Shown here: positions 24,890 to 34,400 of the stretch, one piece after another | Numbering within the stretch: position 1 is the first letter of the stretch | Layout of the letters: each line of letters opens with the position of its first letter | NCBI RefSeq assembly: GCF_002019855.1 | Contig: NZ_CM007717.1 | Span: 310,001 to 374,000 of the forward strand | From: Streptomyces antibioticus | Lineage (GTDB): Bacteria; Actinomycetota; Actinomycetes; Streptomycetales; Streptomycetaceae | DNA length: 64,000 nucleotides | Direction: 5' to 3' | Notes under the pieces: generated by a model | Seen by the model: only the letters and a program-made list of their open reading frames with translations | The model's database searches: none | What the model was told of the DNA's origin: nothing | Translations under genes and position numbers: made by a program

Positions 24890-26506
24890 TCAGGCACGCA
24901 GCCAGACCGCCGTGTCGGCCGGCAGCCGGCCCGCGTCGTCCAGCGGGCCGCTGGCGAGCAGGATCTCCTCGTGGCCGGGCAGGACGGCCGGGGCGGCGGC
25001 CAGGTTGACCACGCAGACCAGGCCGGGCGACCGGCGGAACGCGAGGACCCCGTCGGGGGCGGGCAGCCACTCCAGGGGCCCGTCCCCGAGGCCCGGTTCG
25101 GTGCGGCGCAGCCGGAGCGCGGTGCGGTAGAGGACCAGCATCGAGCCGGGGTCGGCGGCCTGGAGGTCGGCGGCGTACGCGGACCAGCCGGCGGGCTGCG
25201 GCAGCCAGGGTTCCGTGTCCGAGCCGAAACCGGCGTGCGGGGCGTCGGCGGTCCAGGGCAGCGGGACCCTGCAGCCGTCGCGGCCGGGATCGGTGCCGCC
25301 GGAGCGGAAGTGCATCGGGTCCTGGATGCGGTCGCGCGGGATGTCCGCCTCGGGCAGGCCGAGTTCCTCGCCCTGGTAGAGGTAGACGGAGCCGGGCAGG
25401 GCGAGGGTGAGGAGGGCGGCGGCACGGGCCCGGCGGGTGCCGAGCGTCAGGTCGGTCGGGGTGCCGAACTCCTTTGCGGCGAAGTCGAATCCGGTGTCCG
25501 TACGGCCGTAGCGGGTGACCGTGCGGGTGACGTCGTGGTTGCACAGCACCCAGGTGGCGGGGGCGCCGACCGGGGCGTGCTCGGCGAGGGTGTCGTCGAT
25601 GGCGGCGCGCAGCCGCTCCGCGTCCCAGGGGCAGGCCAGGAAGTTGAAGTTGAACGCGGTGTGCAGTTCGTCGGGGCGCAGATAGCGGGCGAAGCGCTCG
25701 GCGTCGGGCAGCCAGACCTCGCCGACGAAGACGCCGCCGTAGGCGTCGGCGACGCGCCGCCAGGAGCGGTAGATCTCGTGCAACTCGTCGCGGTCGATGT
25801 ACGGGTGGGGGTCGCGGCCCTCGACGAAGTCGGGCAGGTCGGGGTCCTTGGCGGGCAGCGCGGCGGAGTCGATGCGTACGCCGGCCACGCCCCGTTCGAA
25901 CCAGAACCGCAGGACGTCCTCGTGTTCCTCGCGGACCGCCGGGTGGGCCCAGTTGAGGTCGGGCTGCTGCGGGGTGAAGAGGTGCAGGTACCACTCGCCG
26001 TCCTCGACGCGGGTCCAGGTCTGGCCGGAGAACTGCGACGGCCAGTCGTTGGGCGGGAGTTCGCCGTGCTCGCCGCGGCCGGGGCGGAAGTGGAACAGCT
26101 TGCGTTCGGGGCTGCCGGGTCCGGCGGCGAGGGCGGCCTTGAACCAGGGGTGCTGGTCGGAGACGTGGTTGGGCACGATGTCGACGATGGTGCGGATGCC
26201 GAGGGCGCGCGCCTCGGTGATGAGCCGCTCGGCCTCCTCCAGGGTGCCGAAGGCGGGGTCGATGGTGCGGTAGTCGGCGACGTCGTAGCCGCCGTCGGCG
26301 AGCGGCGAGAGGTACCAGGGGGTGAACCAGATGGCGTCGACGCCGAGTTCGGCGAGGTAGGGCAGTCTGGCCCGTACGCCCGCGAGGTCCCCGGTGCCGT
26401 CGCCGTCGCCGTCGGCGAAACTGCGGGGGTACACCTGGTAGATGGCAGCGCCACGCCACCAGTCGTCCGAGGGGGCGGGGTTCTTGTCGGGGTGCGGGGC
26501 TGCCAC
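24890..26506 (-). CDS. GH13 alpha-glucosidase (oligo-1,6-/maltose-type), cytoplasmic
   Basis: 538-residue GH13 enzyme without a signal peptide, so it acts inside the cell on imported oligosaccharides. Conserved regions: DIVPNHVSDQHPWF, GVRIDSAA (nucleophile Asp213), VFVGEVWLP (acid/base Glu263), CNHDVTR (Asp325 region). IYQVYPRSFADGDGDGTGDL is the family N-terminus. It ends a minus-strand operon after a CUT1 importer (26669-30104) with a 162-base gap holding a large hairpin. The nearby GH87 enzymes suggest nigero- or mixed alpha-glucan oligosaccharides as substrates, but maltose-type substrates are equally compatible with the sequence. Confidence 0.9.
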   Translation of the reverse strand: MAAPHPDKNPAPSDDWWRGAAIYQVYPRSFADGDGDGTGDLAGVRARLPYLAELGVDAIWFTPWYLSPLADGGYDVADYRTIDPAFGTLEEAERLITEARALGIRTIVDIVPNHVSDQHPWFKAALAAGPGSPERKLFHFRPGRGEHGELPPNDWPSQFSGQTWTRVEDGEWYLHLFTPQQPDLNWAHPAVREEHEDVLRFWFERGVAGVRIDSAALPAKDPDLPDFVEGRDPHPYIDRDELHEIYRSWRRVADAYGGVFVGEVWLPDAERFARYLRPDELHTAFNFNFLACPWDAERLRAAIDDTLAEHAPVGAPATWVLCNHDVTRTVTRYGRTDTGFDFAAKEFGTPTDLTLGTRRARAAALLTLALPGSVYLYQGEELGLPEADIPRDRIQDPMHFRSGGTDPGRDGCRVPLPWTADAPHAGFGSDTEPWLPQPAGWSAYAADLQAADPGSMLVLYRTALRLRRTEPGLGDGPLEWLPAPDGVLAFRRSPGLVCVVNLAAAPAVLPGHEEILLASGPLDDAGRLPADTAVWLRA

Positions 26507-26538
26507 GTGACGGTCCTTTCGGGGCAGGGGTGGTTCTC

Positions 26539-26583
26539 CGCCGCCGCCCCGGACAGCGGGGCGTCGAGGACGGGGCGGCGGCG
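26539..26583 (-). other. Hairpin between permease and GH13 gene
   Basis: CGCCGCCGCCCC (26539-26550) and GGGGCGGCGGCG (26572-26583) form a perfect 12-base stem with a 21-base loop, inside the 162-base gap of an otherwise co-directional operon. It may reduce or separate GH13 transcription from the importer genes. It is GC-rich without a U-tract. Confidence 0.45.
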
Positions 26584-26668
26584 GAGGATCGGAAGGGGTA
26601 CCGGCGGTCCGGGGGGCGTTCGCCGGCCGGCCCGGGAGGAGGGACGCCGGTGCCGGGCGGGGTGGGGG

Positions 26669-27544
26669 TCAGCCCTTGAGGCCGCCCGCGGTCAGTCCGC
26701 TCATGATGTTGCGCTGGAAGACCAGGAACAGCAGCAGGGTCGGCAGGGAGGCGATGGTGAGGGCGGCGATCAGCACGTTCTCGGGCACGCTGGTGGCGAG
26801 CGAGTAGATGCCGACGGCGAGGGTCTGGCCGGTCGGGTCGGGCAGCACCAGCATCGGCCAGAGGAAGTCCTTCCAGACGCCGACGACCGCGAAGATGGAC
26901 ACCACGCCGAGGATGGGCCGGGAGATCGGCAGGACGAGCGACCACAGGATGCGCAGCGGGCCGGCGCCGTCCATGGAGGCCGCGTCGAGGAGTTCCTTGG
27001 GGATGGAGTCGAAGAACCGCTTCAGCAGGAAGATGCTGAAGGCGTTGGTGACGGACGGCAGCCAGATCGCCCAGGGCGAGTTGAGCAGGTTGCGTTCGAC
27101 GATCGGCACGTCCAGCACGGTGAGGTACTGCGGGACGACGAGGACGGTCGCCGGGATCATCAGGGTGACCAGCATCATCCCGAGGATCGCCTTGCCGAGG
27201 ACGGGCCGCAGCTTGGACAGGGAGTAGGCGGCGGCGACGTCCAGGACGAGCTGGAAGGCGAGGGCGCCGAACGCGTAGTAGAGGGTGTTGAGGAGGAGTC
27301 GGGCGAGGTCCATCACCTCCCAGGCCCGCTGGTAGTTCTCCGGGTGGACGGAGCCGGGCACCCAGGTGGGGGGTGTCTGGACGGCTTCCTGGGTGGTCTT
27401 GAGTCCGCCGGACACCATCCAGTACAGCGGGCCGAGGAAGGCCAGCGTGAACAGGGCGACGACGAGCGCGAAGCACAGCCAGTAGAGCAGCTTGCCGCGC
27501 GGTCGGGCGAGGCGGGCGGGTGAGATGAGCGTGCGTGTGGACAT
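26669..27544 (-). CDS. CUT1 sugar ABC importer permease (MalG type)
   Basis: 291-residue inner-membrane permease with about six spans. The EAA loop that contacts the ATPase is LLDAASMDGAGPLRILWSLVLP, split around residues 190-210. C-terminal ...RNIMSGLTAGGLKG is the classic MalG-family ending. Pairs with the permease encoded 19 bases upstream. No ATPase gene is in the operon; in Streptomyces such importers share the MsiK ATPase encoded elsewhere. Confidence 0.9.
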   Translation of the reverse strand: MSTRTLISPARLARPRGKLLYWLCFALVVALFTLAFLGPLYWMVSGGLKTTQEAVQTPPTWVPGSVHPENYQRAWEVMDLARLLLNTLYYAFGALAFQLVLDVAAAYSLSKLRPVLGKAILGMMLVTLMIPATVLVVPQYLTVLDVPIVERNLLNSPWAIWLPSVTNAFSIFLLKRFFDSIPKELLDAASMDGAGPLRILWSLVLPISRPILGVVSIFAVVGVWKDFLWPMLVLPDPTGQTLAVGIYSLATSVPENVLIAALTIASLPTLLLFLVFQRNIMSGLTAGGLKG

Positions 27545-27563
27545 GTCCGTGTCTCCCCCGGTC

Positions 27564-28526
27564 CTACTCTTCCGTGGCGCGGTTGAGCCTGGTGTACAGG
27601 GCCGAGAAGCCGGCCAGCAGTACGAGCAGGATCAGGCCGAGCGCCGCCGCGGCACCGTAGTTGTTGAAGTTGAAGGCGTACTGGTAGATCAGATAGACGA
27701 CGGTCGTGGTGGAGCCCTCGGGTCCGGCGCCGCCGGTCAGCAGGAAGGGCTCGATGAAGACCTGCATGGTGGCGATGATCTGCATGAGCAGCATCAGCGC
27801 CAGGACGAGCCGGGTCTGCGGGATCGTCACGTGCCACACCTTGCGCAGCAGGCCGGCCCCGTCGAGTTCGGCGGCCTCGTACAGCTCGCCGGGGACGCCC
27901 TGGAGGGCGGCCAGGTAGATGAGGGTCGCGCCGCCCATGTTCATCCAGGTGGAGGCGACGACGACGGAGAGCATCGCGGTGTCGGGGTCCTGGAGCCACT
28001 GCTGGGCCGGGATGCCGAAGACCCCGAGCACCTCGTTGAACATGCCGTACCCGGGGTCGTACAGGTACTTGAAGAGCAGCACGGACGCGGTGGGCGGCAG
28101 CATGACGGGCAGGTAGACCAGCAGCCGCAGATAGCCCTGACCGTGCCGGAACTCGTTGATGACGAGCGCGGTGAGGAAGGGGACGGCGAAGCCGAGGACG
28201 AGCGCGAGGGCGGTGAACCACAGGGTGTTGCGCCATGCCTGGCCGAAGGCCGGGTCGTTCCAGACGGTGACGAAGTTGTCCCAGCCGACCCAGCTCACCT
28301 GGCCGTCGTCGGTCTTCTGGAAGGCGAGCAGGAACTCCCGGACGATCGGGTACCAGGAGAAGAAGGCGAAGCAGAGCACCGCGCCGATGAGGAATCCGTG
28401 GGCGGTGACATTGCGGCGCAGGGCCTTGCCGAGGCCCCCGGCCGGGGGCCGGACGGCGCCGGCGCGCGGCCGGCGGGGGCGGCGGTCCTTGGCCGCCGGG
28501 TCCTGGGTGAGGGTGGGGGCCGACAT
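27564..28526 (-). CDS. CUT1 sugar ABC importer permease (MalF type)
   Basis: 320-residue permease with a basic cytoplasmic N-terminus, about six membrane spans and the EAA loop YEAAELDGAGLLRKVWHVTIP near residue 220. MalF-type partner of the downstream permease; both serve the lipoprotein encoded at 28686. Sugar specificity is set by the binding protein. The ATG has a GAGGAGC stretch just upstream. Confidence 0.9.
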   Translation of the reverse strand: MSAPTLTQDPAAKDRRPRRPRAGAVRPPAGGLGKALRRNVTAHGFLIGAVLCFAFFSWYPIVREFLLAFQKTDDGQVSWVGWDNFVTVWNDPAFGQAWRNTLWFTALALVLGFAVPFLTALVINEFRHGQGYLRLLVYLPVMLPPTASVLLFKYLYDPGYGMFNEVLGVFGIPAQQWLQDPDTAMLSVVVASTWMNMGGATLIYLAALQGVPGELYEAAELDGAGLLRKVWHVTIPQTRLVLALMLLMQIIATMQVFIEPFLLTGGAGPEGSTTTVVYLIYQYAFNFNNYGAAAALGLILLVLLAGFSALYTRLNRATEE

Positions 28527-28650
28527 GGGTGCTCCTCGGTCGTGCTGCGGCGTTGCCGGACGGGCCGGTCCGGGCGCGTGACGGGCGCGTGACGTGGGCG
28601 GACGGGCGCCGGGCCCGCCGGAAGGGGGCGGGCCGTGGGCGCGCTCGCGA

Positions 28651-28675
28651 GCCGGGCGGTGTGAGACCGCCCGGC
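28651..28675 (-). terminator. Hairpin after the sugar-binding lipoprotein gene
   Basis: GCCGGGCGGT and ACCGCCCGGC form a perfect ten-base stem with loop GTGAG, 11 bases after the binding-protein stop and before the permease genes. Such hairpins often hold back transcription or protect the binding-protein message so that it is made in excess. Confidence 0.65.
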
Positions 28676-28685
28676 CCCGCGGGGG

Positions 28686-30104
28686 TCACTGGTTGGCGAG
28701 GACCTGGTTCACCTGGGTCTCCGCCGTCGACAGGAGCTTGTCGATGTCGGCGTCCTTGTTGGTGAGGATGCCCGACATCACGTTGTCGAGGACCTTGTAG
28801 ATCTCCTGCGCCTTCGGGGGTTCGGCCTTGCCCGGCACCGGGTTGTCCATGAACGCCTTGAAGTTCTGCACCGGCATGGTGGCGAACTCGACGCGGGCGG
28901 CGTCGTCCTTGGTCTTGCTGTCGTTCAGCCACAGGTTGGGCTGCGGGAGTCCGACGGGCAGACCGTCGGCCTTGGTGCGCTCCCAGTCGTACTGGCCCTT
29001 GCCGACGGTGGTGAACTTGAAGTTGAGCCAGGCGATCGCGGCCTTGACCTTGTCGGGCGAAATGCCCTTCTTGATCATGTAGTTGTTGCCGCCGGCGAGG
29101 GTGTTCTTGCCGCCGGGGATCGGGCCCATGCCGAAGTTCTCGTACTTGGCGCCGAGTTGCTGGACCATGTAGGTCACGTCGTCGGGCGCGGCGAGGAACA
29201 TGCCGAGCTTGTCGGTGGCGATCTGCTTCTGGAGGTCGCCCCACTTCAGCAACTGGGTCTTGCCCATGGAGTCGTCCTCCCAGCGCATCGCGTGGAGGTT
29301 CTCGGCGACCTGCTTGCCGATCGCGTCGTTGAAGGCGGCCTTGGTGCCGGAGGCGTCCACGACGTCTCCGCCGAGGCTGTACATCTGCGCGGTGAAGTGC
29401 CAGCCGCCGGTGTTGGCCGCGCTGTACTCGCCGAAGCCGGCGACGCCGCCGCCCAGGCCGGCGATCTTCTTGGCCGCGGCCCGGACCTCGTCCCAGGTGG
29501 CGGGCGGGGTGTCGGGGTCGAGGCCCGCCTTCTCGAAGAGCGTGCGGTTGATCAGCAGGCCCATACGGTAGTTGCTGGTGGGCAGGCCGTAGAGCTTGTC
29601 GTCCTTCTTGAGCGAGCCGAGGACGTCCGGGTCGATGTCCTTGAGAAGCGGCACGGTCTTGTCGTTGACGTAGGCGCTGATGTCCTGGGCGCCGTCGTTG
29701 TCGAGGACCTGCTCCAGGTCGGTGAAGTAGGTGTAGAACACGTCGGGCTGGGACTTGGCCTTGAGCATCGCGGTGAAGCGCGGCGGCTCCAGACACTGGC
29801 CCGGGGTGGAGCGGCCCTCGATCGTGACGTTGGGGTACGTCTTGTTGAACTCCTTGACGTCCTCGTTCCACTCCTTGAGCTCGGCCTTCTTGGCCGCCGG
29901 CGGCATGCAGTCGATGGTGATGGTCACCTTGGTCTTGGGGTCCAGCGGCGCGGCGGCGTCGGTGTTCGCGCCGCTCCCGTTGCCGTCGTCGCCGTCATCG
30001 CTGCTGCTGCTCGTGCCGCAGGCGGCGAGTGCCGTCAGCGTCAGGGCGGAGACGAGGGTGACCGCGCCGGCGCGGCGGGTGCGGCGGAACCGAGCTCTTC
30101 TCAT
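28686..30104 (-). CDS. Extracellular sugar-binding lipoprotein of CUT1 ABC importer
   Basis: 472-residue solute-binding protein. Type II signal peptide with lipobox LTALAACG (Cys29), then an acidic/Ser linker (SSSSDDGDDGNG) and the binding fold. Family patterns: VTITIDCMPPAAKK, PDVFYTYFTDLEQVL, TPPATWDEVRAAAKKIAG, KAAIAWLNF. It lies first in the importer operon. The ligand cannot be read directly. It does not match the MalE sequence I remember, so maltose is not assumed; nigero-oligosaccharides from the GH87 enzymes are a contextual guess. ATG 30104 has GGGGA upstream; an earlier in-frame ATG (30173) would spoil the lipoprotein signal. Confidence 0.88.
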   Translation of the reverse strand: MRRARFRRTRRAGAVTLVSALTLTALAACGTSSSSDDGDDGNGSGANTDAAAPLDPKTKVTITIDCMPPAAKKAELKEWNEDVKEFNKTYPNVTIEGRSTPGQCLEPPRFTAMLKAKSQPDVFYTYFTDLEQVLDNDGAQDISAYVNDKTVPLLKDIDPDVLGSLKKDDKLYGLPTSNYRMGLLINRTLFEKAGLDPDTPPATWDEVRAAAKKIAGLGGGVAGFGEYSAANTGGWHFTAQMYSLGGDVVDASGTKAAFNDAIGKQVAENLHAMRWEDDSMGKTQLLKWGDLQKQIATDKLGMFLAAPDDVTYMVQQLGAKYENFGMGPIPGGKNTLAGGNNYMIKKGISPDKVKAAIAWLNFKFTTVGKGQYDWERTKADGLPVGLPQPNLWLNDSKTKDDAARVEFATMPVQNFKAFMDNPVPGKAEPPKAQEIYKVLDNVMSGILTNKDADIDKLLSTAETQVNQVLANQ

Positions 30105-30221
30105 GGGTGGGTCCCCTTCGGGCATGAACGTGGAAGGTGCCCCGTCGCCGGTGCGAGGTGGGGCGCCGCACACTCAACCACCACCCACAAGACTGCGCAA
30201 TATCTCGCGCTGAATTCGCAA

Positions 30222-30237
30222 TTGCTTGACAGAGCAA
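30222..30237 (-). promoter_or_regulatory. Candidate operator before the sugar importer operon
   Basis: TTGCT-TGACAG-AGCAA is a five-base inverted repeat with a six-base centre, about 118 bases before the binding-protein start, in an AT-richer stretch (30199-30240) that also holds GCAATTGC and GAATTC. It is a candidate site for the LacI protein encoded just upstream, but it lacks the CGCAAGC half-site seen at the regulator's own promoter, so this is weak. Confidence 0.35.
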
Positions 30238-30275
30238 CGCACATGGAGCGGCCGGGACCGGCACGGACATGACGC

Positions 30276-30306
30276 GGCCGGTCCACGGCTCTTGCGTGGA
30301 CCGGCC
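30276..30306 (-). terminator. Terminator hairpin after the LacI gene
   Basis: GGCCGGTCCACG and CGTGGACCGGCC form a perfect 12-base stem around GCTCTTG, 32 bases after the stop of the LacI gene. It separates the regulator's transcript from the importer operon on the same strand. Confidence 0.75.
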
Positions 30307-30337
30307 GGATGACGCGACGGGGTGTGCGCGGCGGGCC

Positions 30338-31348
30338 TCAGGCGCGCGGCGCCTGGGCGGTCGAGCCGCGCACGACCAGTTCGGGCTCGAACAGCAGCTC
30401 GCCGGGCGGCACTTCGCCGCCCTGGATCTGGGTGCACAGCAGCTCGACGGCGGCCCGCCCCATGGCCTCGATGGGCTGGCGCACGGTGGTCAGCGGGGGT
30501 TCGGTGCAGTTCATGAAGGCGGAGTCGTCGAAGCCGACGACCGACACCTGCTCGGGCACCGCCAGACCGCGTCGCCGGGCGGCCCTGATGGCGCCCAGGG
30601 CGAGCGGGTCGCTGGCGCAGATGATGCCGGTGACCCCGCGGTCCAGCAGGCGCGAGGTGGCCGCCTGGCCGCCCTCCAGGGAGAACATCGAGCGCTCCAC
30701 CCGCTCGTCGGGCAGCGGGGCGCCGGCCGCCTCGGCCGCGGCGCGGGCGGCGGCGAGCTTGCGCCGGGAGGGCACGTGGTCGCCGGGGCCGAGCACCACG
30801 CCGATGCGCTCGTGGCCCAGCAGGGACAGATGGCGCCACGCCTGCTCCACCGCGACGGCGTCGTCGCAGGAGACGCAGGGGAAGTCCAGTTCCTCTATGG
30901 GGGCGTTGATGAGGACCACCGGGATACGGCGTTCGGCGAGCTGCCGGTAGTGGTCGTGCGGGGCGTCGGCCTGCGCGAACAGCCCGCCGGCGAAGACCAC
31001 GCCGGAGACGTGCTGCTGGAGGAGGAGATCGACGTAGTCCGCCTCGGAGACCCCGCCCTTGGTCTGGGTGCACAGCACCGGGGTCAGTCCCTGCTGGGCC
31101 AGCGCGCCGCCGATGACCTCGGCGAACAGCGGGAAGATCGGGTTCTGCAGCTCCGGCAGGACCAGTCCCACCAGACGGGCGCGTTCGCCGCGCAACTGGG
31201 TGGGGCGCTCGTAGCCGAGCACGTCCAGCGCGGTCAGCACGGACTGGCGGGTGGACTCGGAGACCCCCGGCTTGCCGTTGAGCACCCGGCTGACCGTGGC
31301 CTCGCTGACCCCTACCTTCTTGGCTACCTGAGCAAGTCGTCGCGTCAT
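30338..31348 (-). CDS. LacI-family repressor of the alpha-glucan importer/hydrolase region
   Basis: 336-residue LacI/GalR repressor. N-terminal helix-turn-helix RRLAQVAKKVGVSEATVSRV, hinge LNGKPGVSE, then a periplasmic-binding-like effector domain ending IQGGEVPPGELLFEPELVVRGS. The ATG at 31348 has no clear ribosome site; the longer in-frame ATG (31390) would run through the operator. A 40-base near-perfect palindrome (31355-31394) directly upstream implies autoregulation; a related palindrome lies between the two GH87 genes. Probable effector: an oligosaccharide brought in by the neighbouring importer. Confidence 0.9.
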   Translation of the reverse strand: MTRRLAQVAKKVGVSEATVSRVLNGKPGVSESTRQSVLTALDVLGYERPTQLRGERARLVGLVLPELQNPIFPLFAEVIGGALAQQGLTPVLCTQTKGGVSEADYVDLLLQQHVSGVVFAGGLFAQADAPHDHYRQLAERRIPVVLINAPIEELDFPCVSCDDAVAVEQAWRHLSLLGHERIGVVLGPGDHVPSRRKLAAARAAAEAAGAPLPDERVERSMFSLEGGQAATSRLLDRGVTGIICASDPLALGAIRAARRRGLAVPEQVSVVGFDDSAFMNCTEPPLTTVRQPIEAMGRAAVELLCTQIQGGEVPPGELLFEPELVVRGSTAQAPRA

Positions 31349-31354
31349 GAGCGC

Positions 31355-31394
31355 AAGGTTAGCGCAAGCCATGCAAACGGCTTGCGCCAACCTT
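31355..31394. promoter_or_regulatory. 40-bp near-perfect operator palindrome before the LacI gene
   Basis: Arms AAGGTTAGCGCAAGCC (31355-31370) and GGCTTGCGCCAACCTT (31379-31394) pair at 15 of 16 positions around ATGCAAAC. The inner GCGCAAGCC/GGCTTGCGC is perfect. It begins seven bases upstream of the LacI start codon and so fits autorepression. The half-site CGCAAGC recurs at 35955 and 35975. Confidence 0.8.
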
Positions 31395-31447
31395 GGCTCC
31401 GATGTTCGTTTTCCGTCAGGATCGATGGCCGTCTTACGGGCCGATGA

Positions 31448-34400
31448 TCAGGGGTTGATGTTGATCTTGAAGGTGGAGGTGGTGTTCCGGATGTCCACGG
31501 CGTTGCCGTTCAGGCGCAGCCCGTTGATCGTGACCTCGCCGACCGCCGGGCCCTGACCGGGCTCGGGCAGCTCGTTCGCCCACAGTCCGAAGCCGGACTT
31601 GGCGTCGAAGGCGTCCCCGCTCTTGCGGGCGCCGCTCACCGAGATGTCGGTGAGGACGGTGTCCTTGATCGGGTTCACCGGCTGGCCGCCGATGTACTGC
31701 GTCTGGAACATGATCCCGGAGTAGGTCGGGTCGACGATGTCGACGTCGTTGATCCGGATGCCCTGGAACACCTTGGACGCGGAGAACAGCCAGATCCCGG
31801 GGAAGGTCTGGGCGCCCCAGAAGTGCCCGCCGGAGCGGACCACGGAGACGTTCTCCACCGTCGTCGGGGCGGTGCCGAAGCCGTTCATCGGGTAGCCGAA
31901 GTCCAGCGAGCTGATGGTGATGCCGGAGTAGACCAGGGTGTCGGCGATGTGGATGTTGCGGAAGGTGTTGTCGTAGCCGCCGTACACGGCGATGCCCGCG
32001 GCCCGCCAGGTCAGCAGTGAGGTCAGGTTCTCGTAGAGGTTGTCCTTCATGTCGGCGCCGCCCGCGTCGATCGCCGAGAACAGCGCGAAGCTGTCGTCGC
32101 CGGAGGCGCGCGACTCGTTGTTGACGACGTGGTTGTCCGTCGACCCGTTGGTCATGTTGATCGCGTCGGCGAACGTGTTGCGGATGCGGGCGTTGCTGAT
32201 CGTCATCCGGTCGGTGTTGGCGCCCCAGTACAGGCACACCATGTGCTCGGTCCAGGTGTTGTCGATGACGATGTCGGAGACGTTGGCGAAGTCGAAGACC
32301 TTGCCCGGTCCGTCGATGCGCGAGGTGTAGTTGCCGAAGTAGGCGAAGCCGCGGAACGCGGAGCCCTTGGCGCTCGCCTCGGCCCGGAAGCCGACGTCGG
32401 TGTTCTCCTGCCCGGCCGGGGCGTGGAACTGGGTGTACCAGGGCCCGGCGCCGACGACCTGGACGGCCTTGCCGTACACCTGGAACTTGGACGACGTCTG
32501 GTAGTCGCCCGGCGGCAGATAGACGCCGGTGAGCCGGCCGGTGGTGTCCATGCGCACCCGGTCCAGGGCGTTCTGCACGTCCTGGTGGGTGAATCCGGCC
32601 GGGACGGTGTACGCCGCCGGGTCGGGGTTGGCGATCGGCGCGACCTGTTCCAGGCTGACGAAGTCGATCGCGTAGCGGGAGGTGTTCGCGGTGTCCTTCT
32701 GGAGCCGGATCTTCGCACCCGCCGGGACGGTCTCGCCCAGCATCAGGTGCGCCTCGTCGTAGATGTGGCGCGGGGCGCCCGCGGAGGGCGCGTTGCCGGG
32801 CGATGCCTCGGCGCCGTACAGCCAGGCGTACCGCGAGGTGAGCGGCAGGGCCTTGCGGAAGGTGCCGTCGACGTAGACGTTCAGGGTGGCGTCGGTGCCG
32901 CCGCCGCCCGCCGCGTCGGGGATGGAGAAGCGGGTCACCAGGGTGTTGGTGGCCGCCCGGGTGGTGAACTCCACATACTCGCCGGTGCTGTTGAGGGTGA
33001 CGGCCTTGCGGCCGGACGCCTCGCCCGCGAGGTCTCCGACGGTGCGGTTGGGTCCGACGGTGGTGGCGCCGCCGCCGGTGGCGGCGTCCTCCGCCTCGTA
33101 CATGTCGTACGGCATGTGGGCGCCGCGTCCCACGAACAGGGACTGCTCGACGGTGTTGTTCTCGCGCTTCACGGGGAGTTCGTTGCCGTCGGCGGCGACC
33201 GTCGCACGGACCGTGTAGGTGCCGTTGGCGGCGGTCCAGGTGCCGACGGAGACCGGCGCGGTGGTGGCGCCGGCGGCGATCGTCCCGTCGTAAGAACCCG
33301 TCAGGGTACGGACGGTGGCGCCGCGGGAGTCGAGCAGGGTGACGGTGAGGGCGTGTCCGCCGCCCGCCGAGGCCGTGGTGCCCTGGTTGCGCACGGCGAC
33401 CCGGAAGGTGACGGTGTCGCCCGCGGCCGGTCCCGAGGGCGAGACGGTGACCACCGGGACCAGGTCGGAGCTGCTGACCGGGCGGACGGTGAGCGCGGTC
33501 GGCGCGGTGTAGGTGTTGTTGGTCTCGTTCTGCTCGATGACCTGGTCGCCGTCGTCGGCGACGGCGCTGAGCTGGTACGTCCCGGCGTCGCGGGCGCCGA
33601 TCGAGGCGCTGACGGTGGTCTGCGCCCCGGCGGCCAGGGGGCCGACGGCCGCGGTGGCGACCTTGGTGCCGTTGAGCCGCAGCGCGAGGCTGCTGGCGGG
33701 CGCCGCGCTCTCGCCGCTGTTGCGGACGGTCGCGGACAGGGTGACGGGGTCCGACTCGACGGGCGAGGCCGGCGAGGCGGTCAGCGAGGTGACCTCCAGA
33801 TCGGGGTTGGGCGCGGCGGTGCCGATCACCTGGAACTCGGCGATCTGCCCGGCCGGGGCACCGGAGTTGGCGGTGAAGCGCAACTGGACGTCGGCGACCC
33901 GCGCGGTGACCGGGACGGTCACGGAGTTGCCGCTCGACGGGCTGAAGGCGTACTCCTTCGCGGCGACCAGCGAGGTGTAGCCGCTCGCGGACTGCTCACG
34001 GCCGAGGACCTGGACGGTCTGGGAGCGTGGGCCCCAGGAGCTGTCGGGGTCGAGGCGCAGGACCAGCGAGGTGACGTCGGCGTTGGCGCCGAGCTTCACG
34101 GTGAGGGTGGCGGGGTGTCCGGAACCCTCCCAGTAGGTGCTGGTGGAGTTGTCGTTGGCGTTCTCGGCCACGAAGGTGTGCACGGTCGAGGAGGCCGTGA
34201 TCGGCTTGCCGACGGCCAGGTTGGAGCCGGGGCCCGACGTGCCGGTACGGGTCACGGTGTTGCTGTCGCCCGAGACGTTCCCGGCGGCGTCCTTGGCCCG
34301 CACGAAGTAGGACACTGTCACGGTGGCCGGGCGGCTGTCGGTGTAGGTGGTGACATTGCCCGCGACCGTGGTCAGCAGGGTGTTGTCCCGGTACACCTCG

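Noticed and set aside
26539-26583. The hairpin between permease and GH13 gene as a riboswitch.
   Set aside because: It is a simple GC stem in low-complexity sequence, with no recognisable riboswitch core.
28686-30104. Calling the CUT1 importer the maltose system malEFG with aglA.
   Set aside because: Gene order differs (LacI on the same strand, separate terminator) and the binding protein does not resemble the MalE I remember, although a maltose-type ligand cannot be excluded.
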